From Microbulbifer harenosus (GTDB taxonomy: Bacteria > Pseudomonadota > Gammaproteobacteria > Pseudomonadales > Cellvibrionaceae), in the NCBI RefSeq assembly GCF_005771435.1, contig NZ_VANI01000021.1, forward strand, positions 1 to 64,000: DNA of 64,000 nucleotides, written 5' to 3'. The notes beneath the pieces are model-generated. The model was not told where the DNA came from, ran no database searches, and saw nothing but the letters and a program-made list of their open reading frames with translations. A program made the translations under genes and the position numbers. Below, one piece after another: positions 34,042-46,100 of this stretch. Numbering within the stretch: position 1 is the first letter of the stretch; every line of letters begins with the position of its first letter.

Positions 34042-37000
34042 ATGTGCAGTGCGTCAGAGAGCGGAGAGCACCGGTATGGCTGGATGCCATTGGTGCAACC
34101 GTGCGCGCAGGGAGCAGCGGATTTCTCGGCGTGTGGCGGGGCGAGGTTGCGCAATTCAAGGAAGAATTATCCGGCAGTCGGCGGCGGTTGGGCGAGAGTG
34201 CTTGGTCTCGTACTTGTCATCGTTGTTGCTGTGGCTGCCGGCACGGCTGGGGCGCAAACCACGCAGACCAGCAATAGCGCGACCATCGCCCTTGATCCAT
34301 CGTCCGATCTGATCGACAGCAACCCCAGCAACAACGAAGACACGGCGGTGATCAATGTCGAACCGCCGCCGGATATCTCCTTCCACAAGAGCGCAGATCT
34401 GGATGTCGCCTCCGTGGGCGACACCATTACCTACACCGTTACCGTCACCGTGGCCGATGCGCCACTGACACAGGATTTTGTGGCGACGGACACTCTGGGA
34501 CCGGGACTTGCCTTTGGCGCTGTCACCAGTTCCGGGAGTTTTTCATGCAACGGTGCCAATCCCCTGCGTTGTACCTTGCCCGCTGGAACCGCACCCGGCA
34601 GCTACAGCTTCAGCTACACCGCGATCGTTACCGACAGCGCGGACACCCAGGTGGAAAACGCGGTGACCGGCGAGGGTGGCGGCGATCCCACACCCAGCTG
34701 CGATGGGGATTGCGACATCGTGATTCCGATCAACCCGGCGGTTACCTATCACAAGGTGGCGGATGTTACCTCAGCGCCGGTTGGCGATATCGTCACCTAT
34801 ACGGTAACGGTGGAGATATCCAATGCGCCGTTGCCGCAGGACCTGTTGCTGCAGGACAACTTCGGCACGGGTCTCGCCTTCGTTGATTTTATTGATCCTG
34901 TGGCGCCGTTCGTGTGCAGCGGCGGGGCCTCACCGCAATGTACGCTGCCCGCGGGCACTGGGCCCGGCAGCTTCACGGTGAGTTATACCGCGCAGATTAC
35001 TCCGGACGCGGGCGCCACGGTGACCAACAACGTGAGTGCCAGCGGTGGCGGCGAACCTCCGGTATGCGATGCCGAGTGCAGCGTGGTAGTGGATGTCGTC
35101 TTTCCGTCAATTGTTTACAACAAAGTGGCGGATACCGCGGGGCCTGTCAGCAGCGGCGAAAACATTACCTACACCATTACCGTTGAAATTGCGGATGCGC
35201 CGCTGAACGCGGATCTGATATTGAGTGACACCCTGGGGCCGGGGCTGGATTTTGTGGCTGTCACCAACGCAAATCCCGCGTTCAGTTGCGGCAGTGGCAT
35301 CTCGTTTGATTGCACCCTGCCGGCAGGCACGGTGCCCGGTGTGTACAGTTTTGACCTCACCGCAACCGTCAACGCCACGGCCACCGGCTCGGTGATCAAC
35401 TCGGTTACCGCCGATGGCGGCGGCGGTAACCAACCGCCGGTGTGTAACCCCGATTGTGATCCGCACGTTCCGATTACCGATACCTATATCACCTACAGCA
35501 AAACCGGTGCGCCCGCGCTGGCACAGATCGGCGATACGGTGACTTATCAGGTGTCCACGACGGTAAGCAACTCAAGCACCACCGCGGAAATACTCGTCGC
35601 GGATACCCTTGGCGCCGGCCTCGTGTTTAACCAGCTTGTCAGTGCAGACAGTGCCTATACCTGCCCCGGCAATACGCTGCCCTGCACCATCCCGGCCAAC
35701 ACGGCACCGGGCACCTATGTACTGACTTACACTGCCACCATTACCGCGGATGCCGGTGACAGCGTCAGCAACGCGCTGGTGGAAACCGGTGGCGGCGGTG
35801 CCGGCCCGGACTGTGTGGGCAGTTGCACTGTGACCACAGATATTCTGCGCCCCGTGGTGACCTACGAAAAAACCGCGAGTCCGGCAGGGCCGGTGCAGGT
35901 GGGTGATCTCATCACCTACACCATCGCGGTGGATGTGGCGGATGCAAGGCTGACCGCGGATCTGCAGCTCACTGACACTCTTGGCACCGGCCTGGACTTT
36001 GTGGGCTTTGACGGTGCCACCGCCCCCTTTACCTGCTCCAGCGGCAACAGTTTCGATTGCACACTGCCCGCCGGCGCGGGCCCCGGTAGCTTCGCCCTTA
36101 CCTTTACGGCGCGGGTGAATGACCAGGCGCTGGCTCAGGTGCAGAACACGGTGACTGCAGCCGGTGCCGACAACCCCACCTGCAGTGGTGACTGCGCGCC
36201 GGTAACACCGCTGGCGGACGCGGGTATCACCGTCAGCAAGGCGGCCTCACCGTCACCAGTGGCGGTGGGCGATACCATCACATTCACCGTGACCACCACC
36301 ATTGCCAGTGCCCCGCTCACCTCGGACCTGCAGCTCACCGACACCCTCGGTACCGGGCTGACCTTTGCCGGGCTCGACAGTGCCAATACTGATCCCGCCT
36401 ACCAGTGTGCCCTGGGTGATCCGCTTTACTGCGCCCTGCCGGTGGGCACAGCTCCAGGCACTTATGTCGTTACCTATATGGCGACGGTCAATGCCTCCGC
36501 TGGGGAATCGGTGGAAAACAGTGTGGAAGCCACTGGCGGCAGCGAGACTCCCCCCGATTGTGTGGACTGCGCAACGGTGACGCCGGTCATCCGCCCGGCG
36601 GTTACCTACCGCAAAGTCCCCGATGTGACTCAGGTGGAAATCGGCGATGTGGTGACCTATACCGTGTCGGTAACCGTGGCCGATACCGCGCTCGACGGTG
36701 ACGTGGTGTTGCAGGATGCGCTCGGCAGTGGTCTGCAGTTCCAGGCGTTCGACCAGCCCACCGATCCGTTCAGTTGTACTGGTTCAGGCCCTCTTATCTG
36801 CACGCTGCCCGCGGGCACCGCACCGGGTACCTACACATTCAGCTACACCGCGCTGGTAACGCCGGAGGCGGGTACCAGTGTCAGCAACCGGGTAACGGCA
36901 TCGAACGAAGGTGGCGGCAATCCACCGGAATGCGATGGCGACTGCGCACCGGTGATTCCCGTGGTGGGGCCGCAGATTACCTACAGTAAAACGGCAGACA

Positions 37001-39576
37001 AAGACCGCACGGCGGTGGGCGACACCATCACCTACACCGTCGAGGTGGAGATTACCGATGCTGCGTTGTCCAGCGATCTGAACCTGGAGGACAGTCTCGA
37101 CATCGGTCTGATCTTCGGCACCCTGATACAACCGGTCGATCCATTCAGCTGTAGCCCGGGCAAACCACTCCAGTGCGTGTTGCCGAACGGCACCCAGCCC
37201 GGTACTTACGCATTCAGCTATACCGCAACGGTGACCGAGGACGCGGGTCAGAGCGTGCGCAACCAGGTGACCGCAAGTGGCGGCGGCGGCGATCCGGTGT
37301 GCAGTGCGGAATGCGCCATCATCATCCCCCTGGCACCGCAGGTGACCTATCACAAAACTGCAGTGCCGGCCGAAGCCCAGGTGGGCGACACCATCACCTA
37401 CACCGTCGACGTCATGGTGCGCGATGCGGATCTCAGTGAAGACCTGACACTGACCGACACCACCGCAACGGGGCTTGCCATTGAGCAGGTCACGGATGCC
37501 GGTAACTTCCGTTGCAGCGGGCAGAATCCGCTTACCTGCGTGTTGCCCGCGGGCACCGCGCCGGGGGATTACCAGCTGACCTATACCGCGCTGGTTACCG
37601 AGGATTCCGGGGATTCTGTCAGCAACTCGGTGGTCGCCAGCGGAGGCGGAACTCAGCCGGAGTGCGACGGTGAATGCGCAGTGACCACGCCGGTTAAACG
37701 GCCCGCGGTGACCTATGAGAAAAGCGCCAGCGTCAGCCAGGTGCGCCCGGGTGACGTGGTGACCTACGGCCTGAGTGTGACCGTAACTGCGGCGGCGCTT
37801 TCTGAGCCGGTTGTACTCACGGACACACCGGGAGTGGGGCTGTCTTTTATTGCCGTCACCGACAGCGGAGGCTTCAGCTGTAACGATGCCTCGCCGCTGG
37901 TGTGCAGCCTGCCGGCGGGCACCGCGCCTGGCACCTACAGCCTGCAGTACACCGCCCGGGTAACTGCCGAGGCCAGTGGCACCGTGGATAACGCGGTGGT
38001 GGCCAGCGGTGGTGGCGGCAGCACACCGGCCTGTGCGGAGCAGTGCGACATCCACATCCCGCTGGTCGACCCGCAGATTACCGTGAGCAAATCGGCCAAC
38101 CCCGTTTCCGGCACGGAAGTGGTTGTGGGGCAGACCATTGTTTACACCTTGCTGGTGGGCATCGAAAACTCCGCGCTGCCGGAAGACCTGCTGTTGACCG
38201 ACATCGCCGACACCGGGTTGACCATCACCTCAATACCACCGGACTGTGTACAGAACGGCAATGAATTCCAGTGCACCCTGCCCGCGGGCTCACCGGTTGG
38301 CGAATATGAATTGATGTATACCGCCGTGGTCAACAACGGTGCCGGCGCAGAGGTGACCAATCTGGTGGTGCCGGCGGGCGGCGGTGATGCAAATCCCGAG
38401 TGCGCGGTGTGCGAAACCCGACACCCGGTGGAACCGGTGAGCATCCGCCTGCAAAAAACCGCGAGCGTGCGGGAAGCGCAGGTGGGCGACATCGTGTTCT
38501 ACACCCTCACCGCAGAGAACATCAGCAGTCGCGACCTGATCAATGGCATCGTTGTGGACACCCCGCCGGCCGGGTTCACCTATGTGGAGGGATCCCTGGT
38601 GGTGGACGATGTGGACCAGAGCGGAATCCTGCTCAACACCTATCCGCTGACCGTGGGTGATATCGACATTCCCGCCGGTGACACCGCCATCATTTCTTAC
38701 GCCCTGCGTGTCGGCGCCGGCGTGCGCCCGGGCAGCTACGTCAACGAAGCGGAGGTGCAGGACGCAGACGGCGATAGCGTGTCCAACCGCGCCACCGCGG
38801 AAGTGGTGCTCGCCGTGGACCCGCTCACCCAGGAATCCCTGATCATCGGCACCGTCTTCCACGACCGCAACGGCAACAGCATTCAGGACAGTGCGAACCT
38901 TACCGGGGTACGTGTGCGCGGTGGATTCGACCCCGCGTTTTACGTGCCCGGTACTACCTCGATCAACGGTGTAGCCGTCGCCGATGCCAGCGCGCCGCTG
39001 CTGCGCGGGCTCGAACTGGGAGAACTGCCCGGCGTATCGGGCGAGGGTAGCGGGCAGGCGCGCATTGTTATTCGCCAGAAGCTTACACGGGCCGCGTTTA
39101 CCGACGACTTCAAACTCAGCAGCCATCAGGGATACACCCTGCGCCTCGATGCCGCCGGTGTGGCGCGCGTGCGCCAGGGCAATTCCGCGGCGGCGGTCCA
39201 GATCAAGCGCCGCCTGGAAATCACCGGCGATGGGGTATTTGTGGACTACATCATCGTCAATCGCGGCCTGGATGAACGCGGTATTCCCGGGGTGCGTATC
39301 GCGTCGGTGGACGGACTGCTGGTGGAAACCGATCGCTACGGGCGCTACCACCTGGTGGGTATCGACGGCGGCCACTGGGAGCGCGGGCGCAACTTCATTC
39401 TCAAGGTGGATACCGCGACCCTGCCGGAAGGAACCCGCTTTACCACCAGCAACCCGTTGATCCGGCGTGTTACCCCCGGGGTGCCGGTGCGTTTTGATTT
39501 CGGCGTGCTGTTGCCGCCGCTGTACCCTGACCAGCCCGCGAGTGCTGCCCGGCCGTTACATGGGGGTGCCGAATGA
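34042..39576 (+). CDS. Giant secreted DUF11-repeat surface protein
   Basis: 1844 residues. A hydrophobic signal (VLGLVLVIVVAVAAGTAGAQ) sits unusually far in, after ~50 residues, so the true start may be later; no start has a good site. Residues ~111-1595 are twelve DUF11 (TIGR01451-type) beta-sandwich repeats. Each opens with a 'Y-x-K-x-A...VGD-x-x-TYTV' strand and contains FSC...CTLPAGTAPG and a closing P-x-C-x3-C, giving two Cys pairs per repeat. Residues ~1600-1844 hold an SdrD B-like segment (GTVFHDRNGNSIQD, GLLVETDRYGRYHLVGIDGG). It is probably an extracellular adhesin or matrix protein. Its stop overlaps the next gene's ATG (ATGA). Confidence 0.82.
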   Translation: MCSASESGEHRYGWMPLVQPCAQGAADFSACGGARLRNSRKNYPAVGGGWARVLGLVLVIVVAVAAGTAGAQTTQTSNSATIALDPSSDLIDSNPSNNEDTAVINVEPPPDISFHKSADLDVASVGDTITYTVTVTVADAPLTQDFVATDTLGPGLAFGAVTSSGSFSCNGANPLRCTLPAGTAPGSYSFSYTAIVTDSADTQVENAVTGEGGGDPTPSCDGDCDIVIPINPAVTYHKVADVTSAPVGDIVTYTVTVEISNAPLPQDLLLQDNFGTGLAFVDFIDPVAPFVCSGGASPQCTLPAGTGPGSFTVSYTAQITPDAGATVTNNVSASGGGEPPVCDAECSVVVDVVFPSIVYNKVADTAGPVSSGENITYTITVEIADAPLNADLILSDTLGPGLDFVAVTNANPAFSCGSGISFDCTLPAGTVPGVYSFDLTATVNATATGSVINSVTADGGGGNQPPVCNPDCDPHVPITDTYITYSKTGAPALAQIGDTVTYQVSTTVSNSSTTAEILVADTLGAGLVFNQLVSADSAYTCPGNTLPCTIPANTAPGTYVLTYTATITADAGDSVSNALVETGGGGAGPDCVGSCTVTTDILRPVVTYEKTASPAGPVQVGDLITYTIAVDVADARLTADLQLTDTLGTGLDFVGFDGATAPFTCSSGNSFDCTLPAGAGPGSFALTFTARVNDQALAQVQNTVTAAGADNPTCSGDCAPVTPLADAGITVSKAASPSPVAVGDTITFTVTTTIASAPLTSDLQLTDTLGTGLTFAGLDSANTDPAYQCALGDPLYCALPVGTAPGTYVVTYMATVNASAGESVENSVEATGGSETPPDCVDCATVTPVIRPAVTYRKVPDVTQVEIGDVVTYTVSVTVADTALDGDVVLQDALGSGLQFQAFDQPTDPFSCTGSGPLICTLPAGTAPGTYTFSYTALVTPEAGTSVSNRVTASNEGGGNPPECDGDCAPVIPVVGPQITYSKTADKDRTAVGDTITYTVEVEITDAALSSDLNLEDSLDIGLIFGTLIQPVDPFSCSPGKPLQCVLPNGTQPGTYAFSYTATVTEDAGQSVRNQVTASGGGGDPVCSAECAIIIPLAPQVTYHKTAVPAEAQVGDTITYTVDVMVRDADLSEDLTLTDTTATGLAIEQVTDAGNFRCSGQNPLTCVLPAGTAPGDYQLTYTALVTEDSGDSVSNSVVASGGGTQPECDGECAVTTPVKRPAVTYEKSASVSQVRPGDVVTYGLSVTVTAAALSEPVVLTDTPGVGLSFIAVTDSGGFSCNDASPLVCSLPAGTAPGTYSLQYTARVTAEASGTVDNAVVASGGGGSTPACAEQCDIHIPLVDPQITVSKSANPVSGTEVVVGQTIVYTLLVGIENSALPEDLLLTDIADTGLTITSIPPDCVQNGNEFQCTLPAGSPVGEYELMYTAVVNNGAGAEVTNLVVPAGGGDANPECAVCETRHPVEPVSIRLQKTASVREAQVGDIVFYTLTAENISSRDLINGIVVDTPPAGFTYVEGSLVVDDVDQSGILLNTYPLTVGDIDIPAGDTAIISYALRVGAGVRPGSYVNEAEVQDADGDSVSNRATAEVVLAVDPLTQESLIIGTVFHDRNGNSIQDSANLTGVRVRGGFDPAFYVPGTTSINGVAVADASAPLLRGLELGELPGVSGEGSGQARIVIRQKLTRAAFTDDFKLSSHQGYTLRLDAAGVARVRQGNSAAAVQIKRRLEITGDGVFVDYIIVNRGLDERGIPGVRIASVDGLLVETDRYGRYHLVGIDGGHWERGRNFILKVDTATLPEGTRFTTSNPLIRRVTPGVPVRFDFGVLLPPLYPDQPASAARPLHGGAE

Positions 39577-42500
39577 ACCCGACGTTGTCTGTCCGTGCGG
39601 TATTGTTCGCGCTTGCACTTGCGCAGGTGCTGACCGGAGTGTCCTGGTGCCGCGCGCAGTCCGCCACGGCAATGGACGGCATCGCGGGCGAACGCATACC
39701 CGGGCGCCTGGAACTGCCCCGCGGCGGCGTGATCTGGGCCACCGAAGATCCCACGCTGGGGGTACCGCAATTGGCGATTACCAGCCCTGGCATGGTGGCC
39801 TTCGATGGTCGCGCCATCGCCGAACCGGTGCGTTTTATGGTGCGGTCCAATTACACCGCGTTTATGTCGCGTATGGAGGTGCGGATCTACCGCGCGAGCG
39901 ACGGCGATCGCGTGTTGCCGCTGGTGGTGTTGCCGGTGCCTGTGGTGCCGGTGAGCGAGGTGACATGGGATGGCGACCTGCCCTCGGAAGTACCGTTGCG
40001 CTACGGCGATGAACTGATCTATGTGTTGCGCGCCTACGCCGCTCCCGAGGCCTACGCGGCCCAGTATGGCGGGACCTTGTCGCAGCACTACGCGCAACTG
40101 CAGAGCATTTACGATGAAACCGTGCCAGAAAGTATCCAGCTGGTGCGCAGCAACGAAGCCGAACGCCAGCGCCAGCGCGTGCGCCGCCAGGGAGAATTTG
40201 ATCTCGCCCGCCAGTTGAGCGGGCAACAGGCACAGACCCAGAGCATGCTGAATGAGGTGTTCCGGGGCAGTGGCCTGCGCCAGCAGAATATTCCTGTGTA
40301 CGGTTCACGTGTGCGTATTCTCGGCAGTGATATTCCGCCCGACAGAAGTCTGCTAATCAACCACCAGCCCTACCCAGTGGACATGAACAATCAGTTTGCC
40401 GCGGAATTTTTATTGCCCATCGGCCATCACCAGTTTGATATTGGCCTGCAGGGCCCGGGCGGTTACGAGCAATACACTCTGGATATACCGGTGAGTGGAC
40501 GCTATTTCTTTGGTGTTGCCATGGCCGATATCACCATCGCGAAATCGGATATCGACGGCAGCCGCGCAACCTTTGAAGGCGATGATCGTTTCGATGATGA
40601 CGACGACATTCTGCAGGAGGGGCGGCTCGCTTTTTATCTCAAGGGCAAGGCGCAGGGAAAATATCTGCTCACCGCGCAGATGGACACGACGGAAAAAGCG
40701 CTCGACAACCTGTTCAGTGATTTCAGCGAGGCCTACCCATCGGATATTTTCCGTCGTCTCGATCCGGATTATTACTACCCCACCTATGGCGACGACTCCA
40801 CCACTTTCCGCGACGTGGATACCCAGGGGCGTTTCTATCTGCGCGCGGACTGGGATAAAAACCAGGTGCTGTGGGGCAATTACACCACCGGATTGACGGG
40901 CACCGATCTGGCGATGTTTGTGCGCTCGCTGTATGGCGCCGCGGGCAGTTGGTATTCGCGCAGTATCAATCTGTGGGGCGACCCATTGAGCGAGGTGCGG
41001 ATTTTCGGCTCCCAGGCGGAGACCGCGCCCGGGCACAACGAATTTCTCGGCACTGGTGGCAGTCTCTACTATCTGCGTGAGACCGATATCCTGCCCGGCT
41101 CCGACCGAGTGGCGCTGGAAATCCGCGATATCACCACCGGTCGGGTGGAAGCGCGCATCGACCTGCAGCGCGGGGTGGACTATGAGATCGACGAGTTACA
41201 GGGGCGGATCATTCTCACCCGCCCGCTGACGCAGATCACCCGCGCCAATGTGCCCACCCTGTCCCGCGATGTACCGCTGGATGGCTACGAGCAGCGCCTG
41301 ATCGTCGATTACGAGTGGGTGCCCACAGACTGGGACGACGACAACCTCACCTCCGGTGCTCGCGTAAAACAGTGGATGGGCGATTACGTCGGCCTGGGGG
41401 GCACCTATGCGGACGAGTCCCGCTCCGGAGACGATTACCGGCTCGCCGCTGGCGACCTCACGCTGCAGGGTGGCGAGGGCACTTATCTCAAGCTGGAGTA
41501 CGCCAGCAGCGATTCCTACAGCGCGCCCTCATATTTTTCCGACAACGGCGGTTTCAATTTTGCGCTGACCAACGCCGATCTGGTCGACGACGACTATACC
41601 TCCGGCGATGCGCGACTGGTGGAGGGGCGCATCAATCTACAGGAACTGGGCTGGAGCCAAAGCCCTTGGACCGCCGCCGCCTGGTGGCGCGACATGGATC
41701 CTGGTTATTCCGCCAATCGCTACAACAGTGGTCGCGCCATGACCGAATACGGCGGCGAACTGTTGGGGGATATCTATACCAACCTGAATCTCTACCTCCG
41801 TTACAGCGAGGCCGAGAGCGGGGAGGAGAGTTTCGAGCAGGCACAGGCGACCGTCAGCTGGGGAGTCGACGACACCAACAGTCTCAGCAGTGAGCTGCGC
41901 TACGTCGACGAACAGAGTATGTACAGCGATGGCAGCGCCATTTTGGCCGCGCTGCAGTACACCCACCGGATGAATACTTTCCTCGACGTGTACGGGTTGG
42001 TGCAGGGTTCGTTTGATGAAAGCGAAGGTTACGACAGCAACAACCTGATGGGTATCGGTGGACGCTGGCTGTATGGCAACAGTGCCTCGGTGGGTGCGGA
42101 ATACACCCACGGCGATCGCGGTGAGGGGCTCACTGTGGACGGTGATTACCGGGTCAATGCGGATTACAGCATATACGCCGGTTACAACTATTCCACCGAC
42201 AGCACCGAACGCAACACCATCTTCAATCCCAGGGTGAATGGCGGCTGGACCGTCGGCCAGCGCTGGCGGTTGTCGAACCAGGTCAATCTGTTCAACGAAA
42301 ATACTTTTTTGAAAGAGCCCAACCGCTCCGGCATTGCCCACACCGTGGGGCTCGATTTCTTCCCCTCCGCCGGCTGGAATCTCGGCGTCACCGTGCAGTC
42401 CGGGACCCTGGTGGATATTTTCAGCGGGGATGTGGAGCGGCGTGCGGTGAGTATCGCCGGCGGCCGTCGCAGCCCGGCAAGCGATTGGCAGAGCAAGATT

Positions 42501-43151
42501 GAATGGCGACAAGACCGCGGCTTTGAACGGCGCGAGCAGTGGGTCAGCACCAACAGCATCAGTCACAAGATCAACGAAAGCTGGCGCATCGCCGGGAGGG
42601 TGAATGTCTCGGATACCGACGACCTGACCCTCGGCGTTGGCGGCGCGCGTTTTGTGGAGGGCAACATGGGGTTCGCCTGGCGCCCGTGGGACAACACCCG
42701 CTGGGCGGCGTTCGGTCGTCTCACGTATCTGTACGACCTGGCAACCCTGGGCCAACGCGGTGGTGCGGATTATGACCAACGCACCAGAGTGATGTCGTTC
42801 GAGGGAATCCGCCAGCTCGGTTCGGACTGGGAGCTGTCGCTCAAACTGGCGCGGCGGGAAGGCGATGTGCGCCTTGGACGGGGCAGCGGCCCATGGGTAG
42901 ACAGTGCCTCCAGTTTCAGTGCCTCGCAACTGCGCTACGACTTTGGTCTGTTTCACGCGCTGGTGGAGTACCGCTGGCTGGATGTGGAATCCGGCGGCAG
43001 TCGCGACGGCTTTCTGGTCGGCTACGACTGGGACATCGCGGAGTATTTTCGCATGGGGGTCGGCTACAACTTCACAGACTTCAGCGACGACCTTACCGAT
43101 TTTGATTACGACCACAATGGCTGGTACGTGAACTTTGTCGGCGCATATTGA
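39573..43151 (+). CDS. Large outer-membrane beta-barrel partner of DUF11 proteins
   Basis: 1192 residues with a signal peptide (VLFALALAQVLTGVSWCRAQS). The N-terminal ~400 residues contain beta-rich periplasmic domains and a charged helix (SNEAERQRQRVRRQGEFDLARQL). Residues ~400-1192 alternate short aromatic/polar strands with Gly/Asp turns and end NGWYVNFVGAY, as in large outer-membrane barrels. The ATG overlaps the stop of the DUF11 gene by four bases, indicating coupled translation. The likely role is anchoring or export of the DUF11 protein, but no secretion-pore family is recognised. Confidence 0.75.
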   Translation: MNPTLSVRAVLFALALAQVLTGVSWCRAQSATAMDGIAGERIPGRLELPRGGVIWATEDPTLGVPQLAITSPGMVAFDGRAIAEPVRFMVRSNYTAFMSRMEVRIYRASDGDRVLPLVVLPVPVVPVSEVTWDGDLPSEVPLRYGDELIYVLRAYAAPEAYAAQYGGTLSQHYAQLQSIYDETVPESIQLVRSNEAERQRQRVRRQGEFDLARQLSGQQAQTQSMLNEVFRGSGLRQQNIPVYGSRVRILGSDIPPDRSLLINHQPYPVDMNNQFAAEFLLPIGHHQFDIGLQGPGGYEQYTLDIPVSGRYFFGVAMADITIAKSDIDGSRATFEGDDRFDDDDDILQEGRLAFYLKGKAQGKYLLTAQMDTTEKALDNLFSDFSEAYPSDIFRRLDPDYYYPTYGDDSTTFRDVDTQGRFYLRADWDKNQVLWGNYTTGLTGTDLAMFVRSLYGAAGSWYSRSINLWGDPLSEVRIFGSQAETAPGHNEFLGTGGSLYYLRETDILPGSDRVALEIRDITTGRVEARIDLQRGVDYEIDELQGRIILTRPLTQITRANVPTLSRDVPLDGYEQRLIVDYEWVPTDWDDDNLTSGARVKQWMGDYVGLGGTYADESRSGDDYRLAAGDLTLQGGEGTYLKLEYASSDSYSAPSYFSDNGGFNFALTNADLVDDDYTSGDARLVEGRINLQELGWSQSPWTAAAWWRDMDPGYSANRYNSGRAMTEYGGELLGDIYTNLNLYLRYSEAESGEESFEQAQATVSWGVDDTNSLSSELRYVDEQSMYSDGSAILAALQYTHRMNTFLDVYGLVQGSFDESEGYDSNNLMGIGGRWLYGNSASVGAEYTHGDRGEGLTVDGDYRVNADYSIYAGYNYSTDSTERNTIFNPRVNGGWTVGQRWRLSNQVNLFNENTFLKEPNRSGIAHTVGLDFFPSAGWNLGVTVQSGTLVDIFSGDVERRAVSIAGGRRSPASDWQSKIEWRQDRGFERREQWVSTNSISHKINESWRIAGRVNVSDTDDLTLGVGGARFVEGNMGFAWRPWDNTRWAAFGRLTYLYDLATLGQRGGADYDQRTRVMSFEGIRQLGSDWELSLKLARREGDVRLGRGSGPWVDSASSFSASQLRYDFGLFHALVEYRWLDVESGGSRDGFLVGYDWDIAEYFRMGVGYNFTDFSDDLTDFDYDHNGWYVNFVGAY

Positions 43152-43197
43152 ATACAGACAGAACCAAATCTGAACCAATGAGTGATTGCAGGCAACG

Positions 43198-46100
43198 ATG
43201 AGCGCGCAACAGATAACAGCAGACATTTTCCGGCACAGCCGGTGCATCGCGCTCTGGCTCGTGCGGGTGTTGCTGCTGTCGGTAATATCGCTCGGGTTCG
43301 CCGGCCATGCCGCGGCACAGGAAGATTTTGGCCAGTGCGACAGCCGCCTGTGGTTTTATGCCGAGAATGCGAATGGCCAACCTGTGCTGTATTCCGGCGA
43401 TAGCAACACCCCTCCACAGTCAATCCGCCGTGCCGGCACCGGAGTTGCGCCCGGCCGCCTGACTGCGGTGGCCTATAACGCCGGTGATCAGTTCGTCTAC
43501 GCGATATCCCCCGCAGGCGATGGCGCGCGCGGCGAGGTATTGCGTATCGACCGTCGCGGCGTGGCGCAGAGCGTTTCGGAAATACCTTTTACCCGTGAGG
43601 GCGGAGAGCGGCATCACGTCGCCGTCGCACGAGGCGCTTTCGATCATCGGGGTTTTTATTACGTAGTACCGGTCGCAGAGAAGGGTGTGGCGGAGATCCA
43701 TCGGGTCGATCCTCAGAGCGGGACGGTTCAGGTCCTCACCCTGTCCGAGCCAGTCGCCATCACCGGACTCAGCTGGTTCGACGGCTATCTGTACGCGGTA
43801 GACCGCACCGCGGGTCTGCTGCGCATTGACGTGCAGTCCTATCTCTCGGGCAGCGCCGCACAGGTGCCGGTTGAGCGCTGGCGCGCGACGGACAACCCGC
43901 CCGCGGTGCGCGGTATGGCCGCCGCCGCCAACGGGGTGTTTGCGTATGACGACAGCGGCCGGGTTTACCGCTACGACCTGAATTCCGGGGCCCCCGACGC
44001 TTTCGGATATTGGGATACCGTGCGCGGCGAGGTGCTGCGCTGCGCAGAGGCGCCGTTGGAGCTGCCGGATTTTGCCGCCGCCCGCTACCGTATGGGGCTG
44101 CCACATCTGACCGGCAGCGGCGTCGGTGACGAATTGCGGGGCGTCACGGTACAGGTAGAAATCTACACGCGCATAGAGTTGCGCAGCCGCAGTTTTGTAC
44201 CCGGCGAGCCGGTGAGTTTCCGCCTGGTGGTGGGAACAGAAAGTGACATTCTGCTGGACGGCGTGCGCGTGCAGTTCCAGTTGCCTGCGGCGCTGGCAAG
44301 TGCGCGTTGGATCTGCCGCGCCGACGGCGACTCCCGGTGCGGCGAGCCTCGGGGATTCGGCCCCATAGACACGCTGGTAAGCCTGGATGGCGGCGAGATT
44401 TTTTTCGACGTGGTGGCTGACACCGCGACGACGGCGCGGGGGCCGCAAACGGTGAGGCTGTCTGCTGCACCGCCGGCGAACATACTTGAGGCAAGGCTCG
44501 ACAATAACAGCGACAGTGTGACCCTGCGCCCGGTGGTGCGCGAAGATTTTGGCAGTTGCGACAGCCGCATGTACCTGCATCAGGGGGCGGGCACCACGGA
44601 TCTGATACTGATGGACACCGGCACCAGTCCATTCAGTTACACCACCCTCGGCAACACGCCCAATGTGCAGTACAACGCCGCGGCCTATAATCCGGCGGAC
44701 AATTTTATCTATGCGATTTCCAGCGACCTGTCCCTGATCCGGATCAGTGCAGACGGTTCCTCCGAGGTGGTCGCCATCAATATTCTGCCCGCGGCGGAGT
44801 GGGTCGCCGGGACGTTCGCCAGCGACGGTTTCATGTATGTGACCACCGGTGGCGCCCAGCAGAATATCTTCCGCATTGATGTGACTCTGCAGGATCCTTT
44901 CCCGACCCAGGCGTTATTGTTTGATACCTCTCAGGTCACCAGCCCCGGCGATCTCGCGTTCTACAACGGGCGTATGTACACCGTAGATACCGCGACCCGT
45001 CAATTGCGCACCTTTAATGTGGTGGGCCAGCCTCAGGGTGCGGTGCTGCCAGTCACCGTCGTCGGCGATACCAACACCTTCTCGCCGATTACCGCCATGT
45101 GGGGCGCAAGCAACGGTGTGTTTGGTGCCGATGACTTCGGCAACGTGTACCAGTTCGACATCAACAGCGGTCGCGCATCGAACATCGGCAATGCGCCGAC
45201 GTCCTCGGTCAGTGATGGCTCCCACTGTTTCACGGCGCCGTTTGAACTGAGCACGGATCTCGCCATTACCAAGGACGATTTCCAAACCCTCTACACACCG
45301 GGGCAATCGGTTACCTACTTCATCACCGTGACCAACAATGGCCCCGCGGCGGTCGAGAAGGCGGTGGTGAGCGATCCACTGCCGGCGGGAATCACCGAAG
45401 CGAGCTGGACCTGCAGCGGCAATAACGGCGGCACCTGTGGCGCGGCAAACGGCAACGGCGCGCTGAACGACACCCCGGATATCCCGGTGTTCGGCAGCGT
45501 AACGTACAACTTCACGTTGAATGTCCCGCGGGACTTTCCCGGCGATCTGGTTAACACAGCCACGGTCACGCCACCTGCGGGCGTGACGGATTCAAACCCC
45601 GACAACAACACCGCCACCGACACCAACCAGCGCCAGCCATTGCTGACGATTGAAAAGATTTCATTCGGTGGTGTGGGCACCTTTTTCTTCAGTGTGCAGA
45701 ATGCCGGCGGCTCGCCGAATATCACCACCGTGGAGGAGGGCGTTGCGGTACAGGCGCCGGCGCAGAGTATCGTCAATGCGGGGCAGCAGGTGGTGGTCAG
45801 GGAACCCACGCTTGCGCCGGGCTTTACCCTCACCGATATCACCTGTACCGGTCTTTCCGAGGGCGGCAATTACACGGTGGACCTCAATGAGCGTCAGGTC
45901 TCCATCGACGGCAGCGGCACCCTGCCGGGCGCAGACATCGTCTGCACCTTTACCAATAATGCGGAACCACAGGCCAGTATCAGCTTGCAAAAATCCCTGC
46001 CGGATGGGCGGTTCGCCGAGGGGGATCAGTTCCAGTTGAGTATCAACGGTGCCGGCGGCACCAGCGCCACTACCACGGGCTCCGGCACCGCGGTGTCGCC

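Noticed and set aside
34300-38500. Regularly spaced similar DNA segments that might suggest a repeat array or CRISPR
   Set aside because: The ~350-bp period is the DUF11 protein repeat in one continuous reading frame; there are no short identical repeats with unique spacers.
41637-43247. 536-codon reverse-strand open frame opposite the barrel protein
   Set aside because: Translation is Val/Ala/His-rich with no domain. The forward strand encodes a continuous outer-membrane protein in an operon.
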